From AC-32 sp963772975 (GTDB lineage Bacteria > Actinomycetota > Thermoleophilia > Gaiellales > Gaiellaceae): a stretch of DNA of 64,000 nt. This document shows, piece after piece, positions 33,565 through 44,785 of this stretch. The stretch is taken from NCBI GenBank assembly GCA_963772975.1, contig CAVYZH010000002.1:496001-560000 (forward strand), written 5' to 3'. The position numbers were made by a program, and so were the translations under genes. The notes under the pieces were generated by a model. It was not told the DNA's origin. It did no database searches and was given only the letters and a program-made list of their open reading frames with translations. The number at the start of each line of letters is the position of its first letter. Within the stretch, counting starts at the first letter, position 1.

Positions 33565-35025
33565 TCAGGCGGCATCCCTGAGCGCCGCCTCGGCGTCGAC
33601 CGCTTCCGAGGCCGCGCGCGGCGTGGCCGGCGCCCGCAAGAGGGTGACCGCGATCAACGCACCGAGCAGCAGGAGCCCGGTGAGCGCGTAGAGCCCGGTC
33701 TGGAAACCATGGTCGAGTGCGAGCCCGCTCGTCGGCGCCAGCGAATGCGTGCTCGCGTAGGTGCCCGTCGAGCTCGCGGCGATCGCGCTGATGGCGGCGA
33801 TCCCGACCGCGCCGCCGATCTGGCGACTCGTGTTGATCAGGCCTGAGGCGACGCCCGCGTCTGCCGGCGCAACCCCGGTCAGGCCTGCGATCGTCACCGG
33901 GACGAAGGAGAGCCCCATCCCCGCGCCGCCGAGCACGAAGGCGGGGAAGAGATCCCAGAAGTAGCTGCCGTGCACGGGCAGGCGTGTGAGCCAGGCGACG
34001 GACAGCGCGCTCGCAAGCAGCCCGGCGGTCAGCGTCGCGCGCACGCCGAACCGCCCGACGACCCACTGCGCGATGTTCGAGGCCACTACCACCGAGATCG
34101 CGAAGCCGCTGAAGGCGACGCCGCTCTCGACCGCCGAATAGTGCAGGACGTCCTGCAGATACAGCGTCAGCAGGAAGAACTCCGAGAACGCCACGCCGCC
34201 GACGATCGCCATCGCGGCGTTCGCGCCGGTGAGCGTGCGTGAGCGGAAGATCCGCAGCGGCAGCAGCGGGTAGGGCGAGCGCAGCTCGATCAGGACGAAA
34301 GCTCCGACGAGCGCCGCCGCAACCCCGAAGAGCCCGAGCGTGCCGGGGGAGCCCCAGCCGTGGGTCGCCGCGCGGGTGGTTGCGTAGACGAGCAGCATCA
34401 GGCCGCCGGTGATGGTGGCCGCGCCGCGGATGTCGAAGTGCCGGTGCGCGAGGTTCACTCGGCCGGCAGGCAGCAGCGCCGGCGTCAGCGCGATCGCCGC
34501 GATCCCCACCGGGACGTTGATGAAGAAGACCCACGACCAGCTCAGGTACGAGGTCAGGAGTCCGCCGAGCAGCACGCCCACCGCCGCGCCGGAGCCGGAC
34601 GCGGCGCCGTAGATCCCGAGCGCGAGGTTGCGCTCGCGGCCCTCGGCGAACATCGTCGTCAGCAGCGACAGCGCCGCCGGCGCGAGCATCGCGCCACCGA
34701 GGCCCTGAAGCGCGCGAAAGCCGATCAGCGAAGCCTCCGACCAGGCCAGGCCGCAGAGCAGCGAGGCGACGGAGAAGAGAACGAGCCCCGCGACGAACAG
34801 CCGCCTGCGCCCGAGCAGGTCGGCGAGCCGGCCGCCCAGCAACAGGACGCCACCGAAGAAGATCGCGTACGCAGAGATCACCCACTGCAGGTTCTCCTGC
34901 GAGAAGTTCAGGTCGGTCTTGATCGACGGCAGCGCCACGTTCACGATGGCGACGTCGAGAATGACCATGAACTGCGCGGTGACGATCAGTGCGAGGGCGC
35001 TCCAGCGATGGTCGGTTCTGCTCAC
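33565..35025 (-). CDS. MFS drug exporter, DHA2 family
   Basis: A 486-residue, 14-helix drug:H+ antiporter. I prefer the GTG at 35025 (VSRTDHRWSALALIV) over the TTG at 35055 because GGAGAG lies 6 nt upstream of it. Motifs: MVILDVAIVNVALPSIKTDL in helix 1, LADLLGRRRLFVAGL (motif A), GAASGSGAAVGVLLGGLLTS (motif C). It is divergent from a MarR regulator gene, the classic arrangement for a MarR-controlled efflux pump. Substrate unknown. Confidence 0.88.
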   Translation of the reverse strand: MSRTDHRWSALALIVTAQFMVILDVAIVNVALPSIKTDLNFSQENLQWVISAYAIFFGGVLLLGGRLADLLGRRRLFVAGLVLFSVASLLCGLAWSEASLIGFRALQGLGGAMLAPAALSLLTTMFAEGRERNLALGIYGAASGSGAAVGVLLGGLLTSYLSWSWVFFINVPVGIAAIALTPALLPAGRVNLAHRHFDIRGAATITGGLMLLVYATTRAATHGWGSPGTLGLFGVAAALVGAFVLIELRSPYPLLPLRIFRSRTLTGANAAMAIVGGVAFSEFFLLTLYLQDVLHYSAVESGVAFSGFAISVVVASNIAQWVVGRFGVRATLTAGLLASALSVAWLTRLPVHGSYFWDLFPAFVLGGAGMGLSFVPVTIAGLTGVAPADAGVASGLINTSRQIGGAVGIAAISAIAASSTGTYASTHSLAPTSGLALDHGFQTGLYALTGLLLLGALIAVTLLRAPATPRAASEAVDAEAALRDAA

Positions 35026-35041
35026 GTTGTTCTCTCCAATC

Positions 35042-35072
35042 GTTGTTATCGTCAACCATAATACACAACAAC
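35042..35072. promoter_or_regulatory. Candidate MarR operator
   Basis: GTTGTT at 35042-35047 is mirrored by AACAAC at 35067-35072 in an AT-rich stretch between divergent exporter and MarR starts. The total span is 31 bp, the usual size of a MarR dimer site. It would overlap the exporter promoter. Confidence 0.5.
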
Positions 35073-35097
35073 CCTTGAGCGCGCTACGCTATTGCCC

Positions 35098-35583
35098 ATG
35101 AACGTCACCACTTCGCAAACTTCGGCCGAGCGGCTCCCCGCAGAGCTCGTGGCCTCGACCTCGTTCTTGCTCAAGCGGCTGGGGTTTGCAGCCAAGGAGC
35201 GCGGGATGGCCGCGTACGAGGAGACGGGCCTCCACCCCTACCACTTCGGAGTGCTGCTCGTGCTCGACGAGGGCTCGCGCGAGAACCAGGGCTCGATCGC
35301 CGACGCGCTCGGCTACGACCGCGGCCAGCTGGTGGGCCTCTTGGACGAGCTCGAGGAGCAGGGGCTCGTGGAGCGGAAACGCGATCCGAACGACCGCCGC
35401 CGGCATCTCGTGCGCCTCACCTCTGAGGGCAAGAAGGCGCTGCGCCGGCTGCGGGCGCTCTCCCAGCAGCTCGAGGACGACTTCCTCGCGCCGCTCTCGG
35501 ACGACGAGCGCGAGGCGCTGCACGCGCTGCTGCTGCGGCTCGCCGAGGTGCACGAGCCGCGCTGCGCGCCGCTCGGGATCTAA
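35098..35583 (+). CDS. MarR-family transcriptional regulator
   Basis: A 161-residue winged helix-turn-helix repressor. Family pattern: NQGSIADALGYDRGQLVGLL (recognition helix) and VERKRDPNDRRRHLVRLTSE (wing, with the DxRxxxLxLT signature). The ATG at 35098 is used rather than the TTG two codons upstream. Divergent from the DHA2 exporter and likely its repressor through the inverted repeat at 35042-35072; induction by a phenolic or drug ligand is usual for the family. Confidence 0.92.
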   Translation: MNVTTSQTSAERLPAELVASTSFLLKRLGFAAKERGMAAYEETGLHPYHFGVLLVLDEGSRENQGSIADALGYDRGQLVGLLDELEEQGLVERKRDPNDRRRHLVRLTSEGKKALRRLRALSQQLEDDFLAPLSDDEREALHALLLRLAEVHEPRCAPLGI

Positions 35584-36050
35584 GCCGCGGCGGCCTGCTC
35601 GAGCTCGTCGATCTCGATCTTCCCCATCTGCAGCATCGCGGCCATCACGCGCTGTGACTTCTCGCGGTCCGGGTCACTGAGCAGCTCGGTCAGCCGGGTC
35701 GGCACGACCTGCCAGGAGAGGCCGAAGCGGTCCTTGAGCCAGCCGCAGGGGCCGTGCTCGCCGCCCTCGCCGAGCTTCTCCCAGTAGTGGTCGACCTCGG
35801 CCTGGTCGCGGCAGGGGATCTGGAACGAGACCGCCTCGTTGAACGTGAACTCGGGACCGCCGTTGAGGGCCAGGAACTCCTGCCCGTCGAGCTCGAAGGT
35901 GACCGTCATCACCGTCCCCTCCGGCCGCGGGCCGGCGGAGCCGTAACGCCCGATCTCGAGGATCTTTGAGTTCGGGAAGACCGAGGTGTAGAGCTCGGCG
36001 GCGTCCTCGCCTTCGGTGTCGAACCAGAGACACGGGGTCAGCTGCGGCAT
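35580..36050 (-). CDS. VOC-fold PhnB/UbiG-like protein
   Basis: A 156-residue protein of the vicinal-oxygen-chelate superfamily, PhnB group: PCLWFDTEGEDAAELYTSVF at the start, GQEFLALNGGPEFTFNEAVS in the middle and GPCGWLKDRFGLSWQVVPT late. Often annotated as 3-demethylubiquinone methyltransferase, but this is unreliable; members bind varied small molecules. It is convergent with MarR, overlapping its stop codon by 4 bp. Confidence 0.85.
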   Translation of the reverse strand: MPQLTPCLWFDTEGEDAAELYTSVFPNSKILEIGRYGSAGPRPEGTVMTVTFELDGQEFLALNGGPEFTFNEAVSFQIPCRDQAEVDHYWEKLGEGGEHGPCGWLKDRFGLSWQVVPTRLTELLSDPDREKSQRVMAAMLQMGKIEIDELEQAAAA

Positions 36051-36177
36051 CGTTCGCTCCTCTCGTCGGGTTCCATCACGAACTAGGACAATGCGGGCGG
36101 CCGGAAATCATCGCCGATGACTTTCCGGGTCGGATCCGGTCTACTTCAGGACGATCGTCGAGAGGGAGGTAAACCGA

Positions 36178-37254
36178 ATGTCGAAGAGCATGCTTCTCGT
36201 CGGAACCCGGAAGGGCCTGTTCGTGTTGGAGAGCGGCGACCGCCGCGACTGGAGCGTGCGCGGCCCCTACTGCGAGAGCTGGCCCATCTACCACGCGGTG
36301 CTCGACCGCGACTCGGGCTCGATCTACGCCGCCGCGGCCAGTGAGTGGCTCGGCTCCGCCATCTGGCGTAGCCCCGACCTCGGCGAAACGTGGGAGCACT
36401 CGAGTGAAGGCCTCAGCTACCCGGAAGAGGACGGCGGGCTGCGCCTGTCCAAGGTCTCGCACGTGATGCCGGTGCACGGCCGGTTGCTGGTCGGGGCCGA
36501 GGCGGCCGGGCTCTTCGAGAGCACCGACGGCGGCCAGACCTTCTCGCTCCTGACGACCTTCGAAGGCCAGGAGGGCCGTGAGGCCTGGAACGACCCCGCG
36601 CAGCAGCCACCCGGCCACCTCGGCCTCTCGGCGATCATCCCGCACCCGAACGAGGCCGACCGCTTCTGGGTGATCGTGCAGGGCTTCAGCCTGTTCGAGA
36701 CGAACGACGGTGGGCAGACGTGGGAGCCGCGCAACAAGGGGCTGCGCAGGGACTGGCCCGCCGAGTACGAGGAGATCGGCTTCTGCGTCCACAAGGTCGC
36801 GCCGGCCTCGGACTTCGAGCGTATGTACCAGCAGAACCACGTCGGCATGCACCGCAGCGACGACGCGGGCAAGACGTGGACCGAGATCACAGAAGGGCTC
36901 CCGACCGAGTTCGGCTTCGCGGCCGCGACGCATCCGCACGATCGCGACACCTTCTTCGTGATCCCGCTCGACCCGGGTCACGGCAGGACGATGCCCGACG
37001 GTCACGCCGCCGTCTGGCGCACGCGCGACGCCGGCTCGAGCTGGCAGCGGCTGGCCCAGGGGCTGCCGAGCGAGAACGCGTACGTCGGGGTCCTGCGCGA
37101 TGGAATGGCGATCGACGGCCAGGACGAGCCCGGCCTGTACTTCGGCACGAGCACCGGCCAGATGTTCGCGAGCACCGACGAGGGCGAGAACTGGAGCCAG
37201 ATCGGCGGACTCTTCCCGGGAATCACCTCCGTCACGGTCGCCGCCGCCGACTGA
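36178..37254 (+). CDS. BNR/Asp-box beta-propeller protein (sialidase-like, glycosyl-hydrolase-like)
   Basis: A 358-residue protein with repeated Asp-box motifs: SPDLGETWE, STDGGQTFS, TNDGGQTWE, SDDAGKTWT, TRDAGSSWQ and STDEGENWS. These define a six- or seven-bladed propeller of the sialidase/exo-glucosidase type. There is no signal peptide, so it is cytoplasmic. No catalytic Tyr/Arg triad of true sialidases is obvious, so an enzymatic role is doubtful. AGGGAGG upstream at about 36162-36170 supports the ATG at 36178. Its stop overlaps the next start (TGATG), coupling it to a ubiquitin-like protein. Confidence 0.82.
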   Translation: MSKSMLLVGTRKGLFVLESGDRRDWSVRGPYCESWPIYHAVLDRDSGSIYAAAASEWLGSAIWRSPDLGETWEHSSEGLSYPEEDGGLRLSKVSHVMPVHGRLLVGAEAAGLFESTDGGQTFSLLTTFEGQEGREAWNDPAQQPPGHLGLSAIIPHPNEADRFWVIVQGFSLFETNDGGQTWEPRNKGLRRDWPAEYEEIGFCVHKVAPASDFERMYQQNHVGMHRSDDAGKTWTEITEGLPTEFGFAAATHPHDRDTFFVIPLDPGHGRTMPDGHAAVWRTRDAGSSWQRLAQGLPSENAYVGVLRDGMAIDGQDEPGLYFGTSTGQMFASTDEGENWSQIGGLFPGITSVTVAAAD

Positions 37255-37517
37255 TGGCCGAGCTGCATCTGCCCCCGGTCCTGTCGCCGCTCTTCCCGGG
37301 GCTCCCGCGCGAGCTCGAGGTCGAGGCGGCGACGGTGAACGAGGCGATCGACCGCCTGAACGAGCGGTGGCCCGGCCTGCGCGATCGCCTCGTCGAGCCC
37401 GGCCCCAAGCTGCGGCCCCACATCAACGTCTACGTCGACCGGGAGCGCGGCGGGCTCGACACCGAGCTCGCCGACTGCTCCCGGCTCGACGTCATCGCCG
37501 CGATCAGCGGCGGCTAG
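37254..37517 (+). CDS. MoaD/ThiS-like ubiquitin-fold protein
   Basis: An 87-residue beta-grasp protein ending in AISGG, the diglycine tail needed for thiocarboxylation or conjugation. The body, ATVNEAIDRLNERWPGLRDR followed by KLRPHINVYVDRERGGLD, matches MoaD/ThiS sulfur carriers. No MoaE, ThiG or E1-like gene is in the window, so the pathway is unknown. It overlaps the propeller gene by one base. Its end also overlaps the convergent acetyltransferase gene by 14 bp. Confidence 0.82.
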   Translation: MAELHLPPVLSPLFPGLPRELEVEAATVNEAIDRLNERWPGLRDRLVEPGPKLRPHINVYVDRERGGLDTELADCSRLDVIAAISGG

Positions 37518-37965
37518 TGCGCTCGGCGTAAGCCACGCGCTCGAACGGCCACTCGTCCGCGAGCCAGGCCGTGACCGCCCGCCACAGCTGCACGTCGAGC
37601 TCGGGCCGGCTCGCCCGCACCCACGAGAGCACACGCGCATCGTGCTGCTCGCCGTCGTCGGGATAGATGTACACGCAGCCGATCACGTCGCTGGTCGCTG
37701 GATCGAGGACGGTGTAGGTAAAGCCCGTCCTGTTCTCGAAGTCGTCGGCGTGCCTTTGCAGGTCGCGCAGGTTGTCCACCGGGCTGCGGTCGTCGGGCCA
37801 GGAGCTCGTCTCCCAGCCGGGCGTCGTGTGGATGTGCTCGACCGACGACGACCACGCCTCATAGTCGGAGTCGTTGTGCTGCGGCCCGAGTGGTTCGAGC
37901 CTGAATTGCTCCGTCGCGAGAGCGAGCGGGACGACGAATCCGGACGGGACGAACGGCGCCTCCAC
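37504..37965 (-). CDS. GNAT-family N-acetyltransferase
   Basis: A 153-residue acetyltransferase. I choose the GTG at 37965 (VEAPFVPSGFVVPLALATEQ) with AGGAAG 8 nt upstream; the frame also opens at 38034. Family features: EQFRLEPLGPQHNDSDYEAW at the start, TVLDPATSDVIGCVYIYP and VRASRPELDVQLWRAVTAWL (acetyl-CoA region), ending PFERVAYAERTSRR. Substrate unknown. Convergent with the MoaD-like gene. Confidence 0.8.
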   Translation of the reverse strand: MEAPFVPSGFVVPLALATEQFRLEPLGPQHNDSDYEAWSSSVEHIHTTPGWETSSWPDDRSPVDNLRDLQRHADDFENRTGFTYTVLDPATSDVIGCVYIYPDDGEQHDARVLSWVRASRPELDVQLWRAVTAWLADEWPFERVAYAERTSRR

Positions 37966-38041
37966 CCCCACATCTTCCTGGATGCAGCCGCCAGCATGTC
38001 GAAGAAGGAGAACCGTGACGGGAGCGGGTTTCACCCTCGAC

Positions 38042-38070
38042 TGGGCGAGTGTCCCGGAATGTCACCTGAG
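38042..38070 (+). repeat. 29-bp dispersed repeat, copy A (divergent)
   Basis: Matches the family consensus TGGGCCAGCGTGCGGGAATG followed by TCACYTGAG with a few differences (GGGCGAGTGTCCCGG instead of GGGCCAGCGTGCGGG). Same orientation as copies B-D. It abuts the truncated end of a protease-gene remnant. Confidence 0.6.
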
Positions 38071-38178
38071 CAGGATGGCGAGGTTCCTCCGCCGCCGATC
38101 GGCGAGCACCTGGCGCTGAACCGCGGGCTGGAGCGAGGCCAGGATGAAGAAGATCCCGAGGAGGCTAAGCGGGTCTAT
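38062..38178 (-). pseudogene. N-terminal remnant of an SDH/SppA-type serine protease
   Basis: The minus-strand frame reads DPLSLLGIFFILASLQPAVQ then RQVLADRRRRNLAILLR and stops. This matches the N-terminal membrane anchor and following basic helix of serine-dehydrogenase-proteinase (ClpP-fold) genes. The start codon appears as ATA (38178-38176) after a good GGGAGGAGG ribosome site, and only 38 residues remain. The frame ends within repeat copy A, so the rest of the gene was replaced at that point. Confidence 0.5.
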
Positions 38179-39307
38179 CGATCCTCCTCCCGAGAGAGGC
38201 CCGCCCCCGTGCCGGCGTCCGCAAGCGCCGTCTCGTCGCCCACGGAGCTCGTGTAAGCCGCCTCGCGCACGACCTCACGCGACTCCAGCCCCGCGCCCAG
38301 CCCCCCGGCGACGGTCGCGAACGAGGAGCTGAACCACGCCAGCGCCAGATAGTCGGTGGTCACCGCCGGATGACCGAGCGCCGACGCAAACACGTCCGGC
38401 CCGATCAGGAGTTCTGCAACGCCGAGGATCAGCGCGAACAGCACCAGATAGAGGCAGAGGATCCCGGTCGCGACGGTCAGAGTCGTCGTCACGTTGAAGA
38501 GGGCCACTTGGCCTCGGACGCGCGGGTCGGGCGCGCGCTCCCAGAGCCCGTGTGCTCCGATGATCGCGGCCACCGTGCCCGTGATCGAGACGACGCAGAT
38601 GATCAGGAGCCGCCACCAACCGGTGGAGCCGGCGAGCCGCCAGACGTCAGAGGTCACGACACTGTAGGCCCCGACGGCAAGCGCCGCCACGAGCGCTCCG
38701 TAGAGGCGTGCGGCGAGGCGCCACGGCCGGTTCGCATGAACCATCCCAAGCAGGAGACGAAGGTGGCTCGCAACGAGTGCCGGCGCGTAGAGGAGGCCGA
38801 GGCCGCCGGGACGGCGCGCCGTGTCGGTCGTGAGCTCGCGAAGCACGCTGTCCTCCCACGCATCGCTCGATCGACCACCCGTCAGCTCACCGATCAACTC
38901 CACAAGCGCGCGCCGCAGCCGCTGCCGCAGGTGGAGCGGGCCGAGGGCCGGAAGTGAGAGCACGGCCAGACCGTGAGTCGGGCTGAGGTGCCGCGAGACC
39001 GGTCGCCCGCCGACCTTCAGCGGAAGGTCGGTGACGATGACGCCAAGATCCCAGTCGCCTTCGAGCAACTTGCGCCGGCCGGCGTCCAGAAGTTCCGTCA
39101 GCGGCGCCGGCGGAACGACGAGGCGGTCGACCTGAAGCTCGGCCCTCCAGTTGACCGAGTCGTAGCGTTCTCGGACGTCCTCCAGCAGCTCGGAAGCGAT
39201 CCTCGAGGTCACGTCGTGGGCGAGCCCGGGGGCGACGATCACTCCGAGGACAGCACAGGAGCGCTCCTCACTCCCTTCCTCGCGGTCCTCGATCGTGGCG
39301 GGCTCGA

Positions 39308-39311
<4 letters not shown>
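38175..39311 (-). CDS. Multi-pass membrane protein of unknown function
   Basis: A 378-residue protein. The first 200 residues are soluble, beginning with an acidic segment (IEPATIEDREEGSEERSCAV) and containing a domain with VIVTDLPLKVGGRPVSRHLS, where LSPTHGLAVLSLPALGPLHL follows. Residues about 205-360 hold four to five membrane helices. No family recognised with confidence. It overlaps by 4 bp the stop of clpC (ATGA) and precedes the protease remnant, so a proteolysis-linked membrane-stress operon is plausible. Confidence 0.6.
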
Positions 39312-41980
<2,669 letters not shown>

Positions 41981-42443
41981 GTCAAAGCCTCCCTCTCGTG
42001 GGTTGACTTAGACCTGCCCATCCTCGCTCTGCGCTAACCATCGGAGTCGTGGACTCGGATGTAACGACCCGGCGCGTTGACGTCCCCTTGCGGCGCCGAT
42101 CCGGCTGGACCGCGACGGCTGGCGCCTCTAGCAGAGAGACCTGTCGGCTCCAGGCCAAGTGCATGAGCAAGGGCAGACCGGCATCGAACTTCTCGGCCTA
42201 ATCGCTTAAGGCTGATCGATGCGAGCCATGCTCGCGGATTGCTCGACTACACCGTCGACCAAGCAGGCGTCAGTCCCCTGGGCCAGCGTTCGGGAATGTC
42301 ACCTGAGCCCTTGCTGACGACCGCAAGACGTCGAGTGGAGTCCAAGGACGCGCCGACTGTGAGAGGAGCAGGTGCAGCGAGCGCGAACCGCATACTGGCA
42401 ATGGCGATCCGCAACGGCTGACTGATTCACAGGTGATGGTCGA
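41981..42443. other. Gene-free stretch upstream of clpC and corA
   Basis: 463 bp between divergent clpC and corA-like genes. No convincing ORF. I find no CIRCE or HAIR operator in front of clpC. Repeat copy B is at 42279-42307. A TTGACTTAGAC word near 42001-42012 lies where a clpC promoter element could be. Confidence 0.5.
42279..42307 (+). repeat. 29-bp dispersed repeat, copy B
   Basis: TGGGCCAGCGTTCGGGAATG followed by TCACCTGAG. It lies 137 bp before the corA-like start, same orientation as the gene. Confidence 0.75.
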
Positions 42444-43421
42444 ATGGTGAGCGCCTATCTCTTCGACCAGCGACAGGGCGAGAGGATCGAAGACTGGGCC
42501 GGAGCTCTCCACGGCCTGAACAAGAATCAGATCCTCTGGATTGACTTGGTGGATGCCTCCGAGGACGAGACAGTCGATGTCCTCGACGCGCTCGACCTGG
42601 GCGCCGCCGCGGAGTTGAAGCTCGGCGATCCGGAGCGACGACCGTGCGTCGAGCAGTTCGAGAGGCACCTGCGGGTGACGGCCGTCGCTGTCTCGGATAC
42701 AGAGCACGACCCTGCTCGTGAGAGGATCGTCGTGGACTGTTTCCTCGGTTCCAACTGGATCCTGACCGTCCACGGCTCCGACATCGCTGCACTCGATGAC
42801 TTTCGAGACGTTGCCGAAGGGAAGGGCGAGGTCGGGCTCCTCGACGCACCGTCGTTTCTCACGACACTCTCGGAGTGGGTCATAACCAGCTACCTCCGTG
42901 CCTTCGACGAGATCGAAGAGACCCTCGATGAGATCGACGTGGAGGCAATCGCGCATCTCAGCAAGGACCTGGAAGAACAGCTCGAGCTGCTTGGTGGCGC
43001 TCGCCGCCGAGTCGGCCGACTCCGACGGACGCTCGCGCCCCACCGAGAGGTGTTCGCCACGCTGAGCCACTCCGAGTTCGACCCGCTCTCCTCCGAGGCG
43101 TCGGCGAAGCGGTTCGTTGCACTCACGGCGAGAGTCGACGCTGCGCTCGCTTCCGCACGCGATGTGAGGGATGGGATCGCAAGCTCTTTCGACGTCCTGA
43201 TCGTCGGCACAGAACACCGGACGAACGAGATCGTAAAAATCCTCACGCTAGCGTCGATCCTGCTGCTTCCCGGCGCACTCCTCGCAGGCATGGCGGGGAT
43301 GAACGTCAACATCAGCGCACACACCTTCGCCCACTCGCCATTGTTTTGGGTCGTGGTCACCGCCGTCATCCTGATCGCAATTGCAACACTCGCCGTCGCA
43401 CGGCTAAGACGGTGGATCTAA
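42444..43421 (+). CDS. corA: CorA-like magnesium/cobalt channel
   Basis: A 325-residue CorA-family channel. A long soluble N-domain precedes two C-terminal membrane helices with the signature GMAGMNVN between them (the GMN filter). A conserved long helix (AFDEIEETLDEIDVEAIAHL) forms the funnel. Family members conduct Mg2+, Co2+ or Ni2+ as pentamers. Length and order match. It lies between repeat copies B and C, one gene per interval. Confidence 0.88.
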   Translation: MVSAYLFDQRQGERIEDWAGALHGLNKNQILWIDLVDASEDETVDVLDALDLGAAAELKLGDPERRPCVEQFERHLRVTAVAVSDTEHDPARERIVVDCFLGSNWILTVHGSDIAALDDFRDVAEGKGEVGLLDAPSFLTTLSEWVITSYLRAFDEIEETLDEIDVEAIAHLSKDLEEQLELLGGARRRVGRLRRTLAPHREVFATLSHSEFDPLSSEASAKRFVALTARVDAALASARDVRDGIASSFDVLIVGTEHRTNEIVKILTLASILLLPGALLAGMAGMNVNISAHTFAHSPLFWVVVTAVILIAIATLAVARLRRWI

Positions 43422-43452
43422 ATCTGATGGACGGCTCGTTCTCCGGGTTACA

Positions 43453-43469
43453 TGGCGTGGTGCACGCCA
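43453..43469. terminator. Terminator-like hairpin after corA
   Basis: TGGCGTG-GTG-CACGCCA, a perfect 7-bp stem 31 bp after the corA stop, without a T-run. Confidence 0.45.
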
Positions 43470-43491
43470 CGTCCGGGGCTTAACCGTGGCG

Positions 43492-43520
43492 TGGGCCAGC
43501 GTGCGGGAATGTCACTTGAG
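43492..43520 (+). repeat. 29-bp dispersed repeat, copy C
   Basis: TGGGCCAGCGTGCGGGAATG followed by TCACTTGAG. It is the best match to copy D and lies 89 bp before the methyltransferase-like start. Confidence 0.75.
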
Positions 43521-43608
43521 TTGAGGCGACTGCCGGCATCGGCGCAGATCCGTGGATGCACCGATGCGAGCGGAACCGACGAGGCGGATCTTGTCCGCAG
43601 GGATACCC

Positions 43609-44130
43609 ATGAGCAGCACTCCGCCGCCGCCGCACTCAGCGCGCGATCGCCACATCTCTCTCCCGGCCCTCGGCACGAGGGGCGGTGGCTGGGTGGCTGT
43701 CCAGGTCGTGTTGCTCGCTGCGATAGCGCTCTCAGCGCTCGTTGGCCTCAGTTGGCCAGACGCACTTGTACCGATCGCCTACGCCGCCGGGGCACTGCTG
43801 TTTGCCGTTGGCCTCGGACTGCTCCTCGGCGGTGCGATCGGCCTCGGCTCCGCGCTGACGCCGTTTCCGGCGCCGCGAAGCCAGGGCGAGCTGCAGACCG
43901 GCGGCGCGTACCGTCTCGCTCGTCACCCCATGTACGGCGGTGGAGTTCTCATCGCGCTCGGTTGGTCGACGATCTTCGCGACGGTGCTCGGGCTCGCCCT
44001 GACGATCCTGTTCGCGGTCTTCGCTGACCTGAAGTCGCGGCGGGAGGAGCTCTGGCTCGAGCAGCAGTACGCCGGCTACCGCGACTACAAACGGCGCACA
44101 AAGCACAGGCTGATCCCATTCATTTGGTGA
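43609..44130 (+). CDS. Isoprenylcysteine carboxyl methyltransferase-like membrane protein
   Basis: A 173-residue protein with about four membrane segments. The ATG at 43609 (MSSTPPPPHSARDRH) is used; the frame also opens 57 nt upstream. Family features are GGAYRLARHPMYGGGVLIAL and the C-terminal EQQYAGYRDYKRRTKHRLIP. Bacterial members methylate various lipids or remain unassigned. It lies between repeat copies C and D. Confidence 0.8.
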   Translation: MSSTPPPPHSARDRHISLPALGTRGGGWVAVQVVLLAAIALSALVGLSWPDALVPIAYAAGALLFAVGLGLLLGGAIGLGSALTPFPAPRSQGELQTGGAYRLARHPMYGGGVLIALGWSTIFATVLGLALTILFAVFADLKSRREELWLEQQYAGYRDYKRRTKHRLIPFIW

Positions 44131-44165
44131 GCGGGTGACGAGTTCGTGCCGCGAGCAGCCTCGCT

Positions 44166-44194
44166 TGGGCCAGCGTGCGGGAATGTCACTCGAG
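44166..44194 (+). repeat. 29-bp dispersed repeat, copy D
   Basis: TGGGCCAGCGTGCGGGAATG followed by TCACTCGAG, 12 bp before the cNMP-binding protein start. It lies 35 bp after the methyltransferase-like stop, so it may also act in the mRNA. Confidence 0.75.
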
Positions 44195-44206
44195 GGGCGA
44201 CTTCGT

Positions 44207-44632
44207 ATGCTCGGTCGTTCTATGGCACGATTTGCGGTCGTGGATGCAAGGCGGACCGCCGCGGTTCCGGCCTTCGCCGATCTTCCTGCCTCGGAGCTCG
44301 ACGAACTGGCGGACGCGATGAGCGAGGTGGAAGTCGAAGCGGGTGCCAAAGTCATTACGGCTGACGACTACGGAACCGCCGTCTACTTCGTCGAGCAGGG
44401 GAACGCCGATGTGCTGAACGACGATGGCGAGGCGACCGAGGCTCTTGGCCCTGGCGACGCGTTCGGCGAGATTGGACTCCTCCTGACGGGACAGCGAACA
44501 GCCACGGTCGTTGCGCGCACGCCGATGCGGCTCCTATCACTCTCAGGCCAGCAGTTCGACCGCATCCGATCGCGGGTACCGGAGGTCGAACGCTCGTTGC
44601 GCCGCCTCGGCCTCGAGCGCGCGCGGCGGTAA
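44207..44632 (+). CDS. Cyclic-nucleotide-binding domain protein
   Basis: A 141-residue protein consisting of one CNMP-binding domain. Family pattern: VEVEAGAKVITADDYGTAVY and the phosphate-binding GPGDAFGEIGLLLTGQRTAT with Glu and Arg in the expected places. The ATG at 44207 is chosen for GAGGGG about 10 nt upstream; an earlier frame starts inside repeat D. No DNA-binding domain, so it is a sensor module. It could respond to the class III cyclase encoded near 6.3-8.4 kb, which is only inference. Confidence 0.82.
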   Translation: MLGRSMARFAVVDARRTAAVPAFADLPASELDELADAMSEVEVEAGAKVITADDYGTAVYFVEQGNADVLNDDGEATEALGPGDAFGEIGLLLTGQRTATVVARTPMRLLSLSGQQFDRIRSRVPEVERSLRRLGLERARR

Positions 44633-44785
44633 AAGCGCCGGATCCTCATCCGACGCGTGCGCGGGCTGCGACGGGCAGACGCGGGCTGCACGGCAGAAGA
44701 TCTGTAGTGGGGCGACGGCCCAGTGCGCTTAGCGGTCAGCGAGGCTCGCCAGGGCAGGCGTGCTTGTCGCCCGAGCCGCGCGGCG

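Noticed and set aside
42239..42421. Small ORF starting in repeat B (MSPEPLLTTARRR...)
   Set aside because: Starts within the dispersed repeat, no ribosome site, no conserved pattern with the corresponding frames of copies A, C and D beyond the repeat itself.
41981..42443. CIRCE, CtsR or HAIR operator in front of clpC
   Set aside because: No sequence resembling these inverted repeats is present; only a partial TTAGCGC word is seen.
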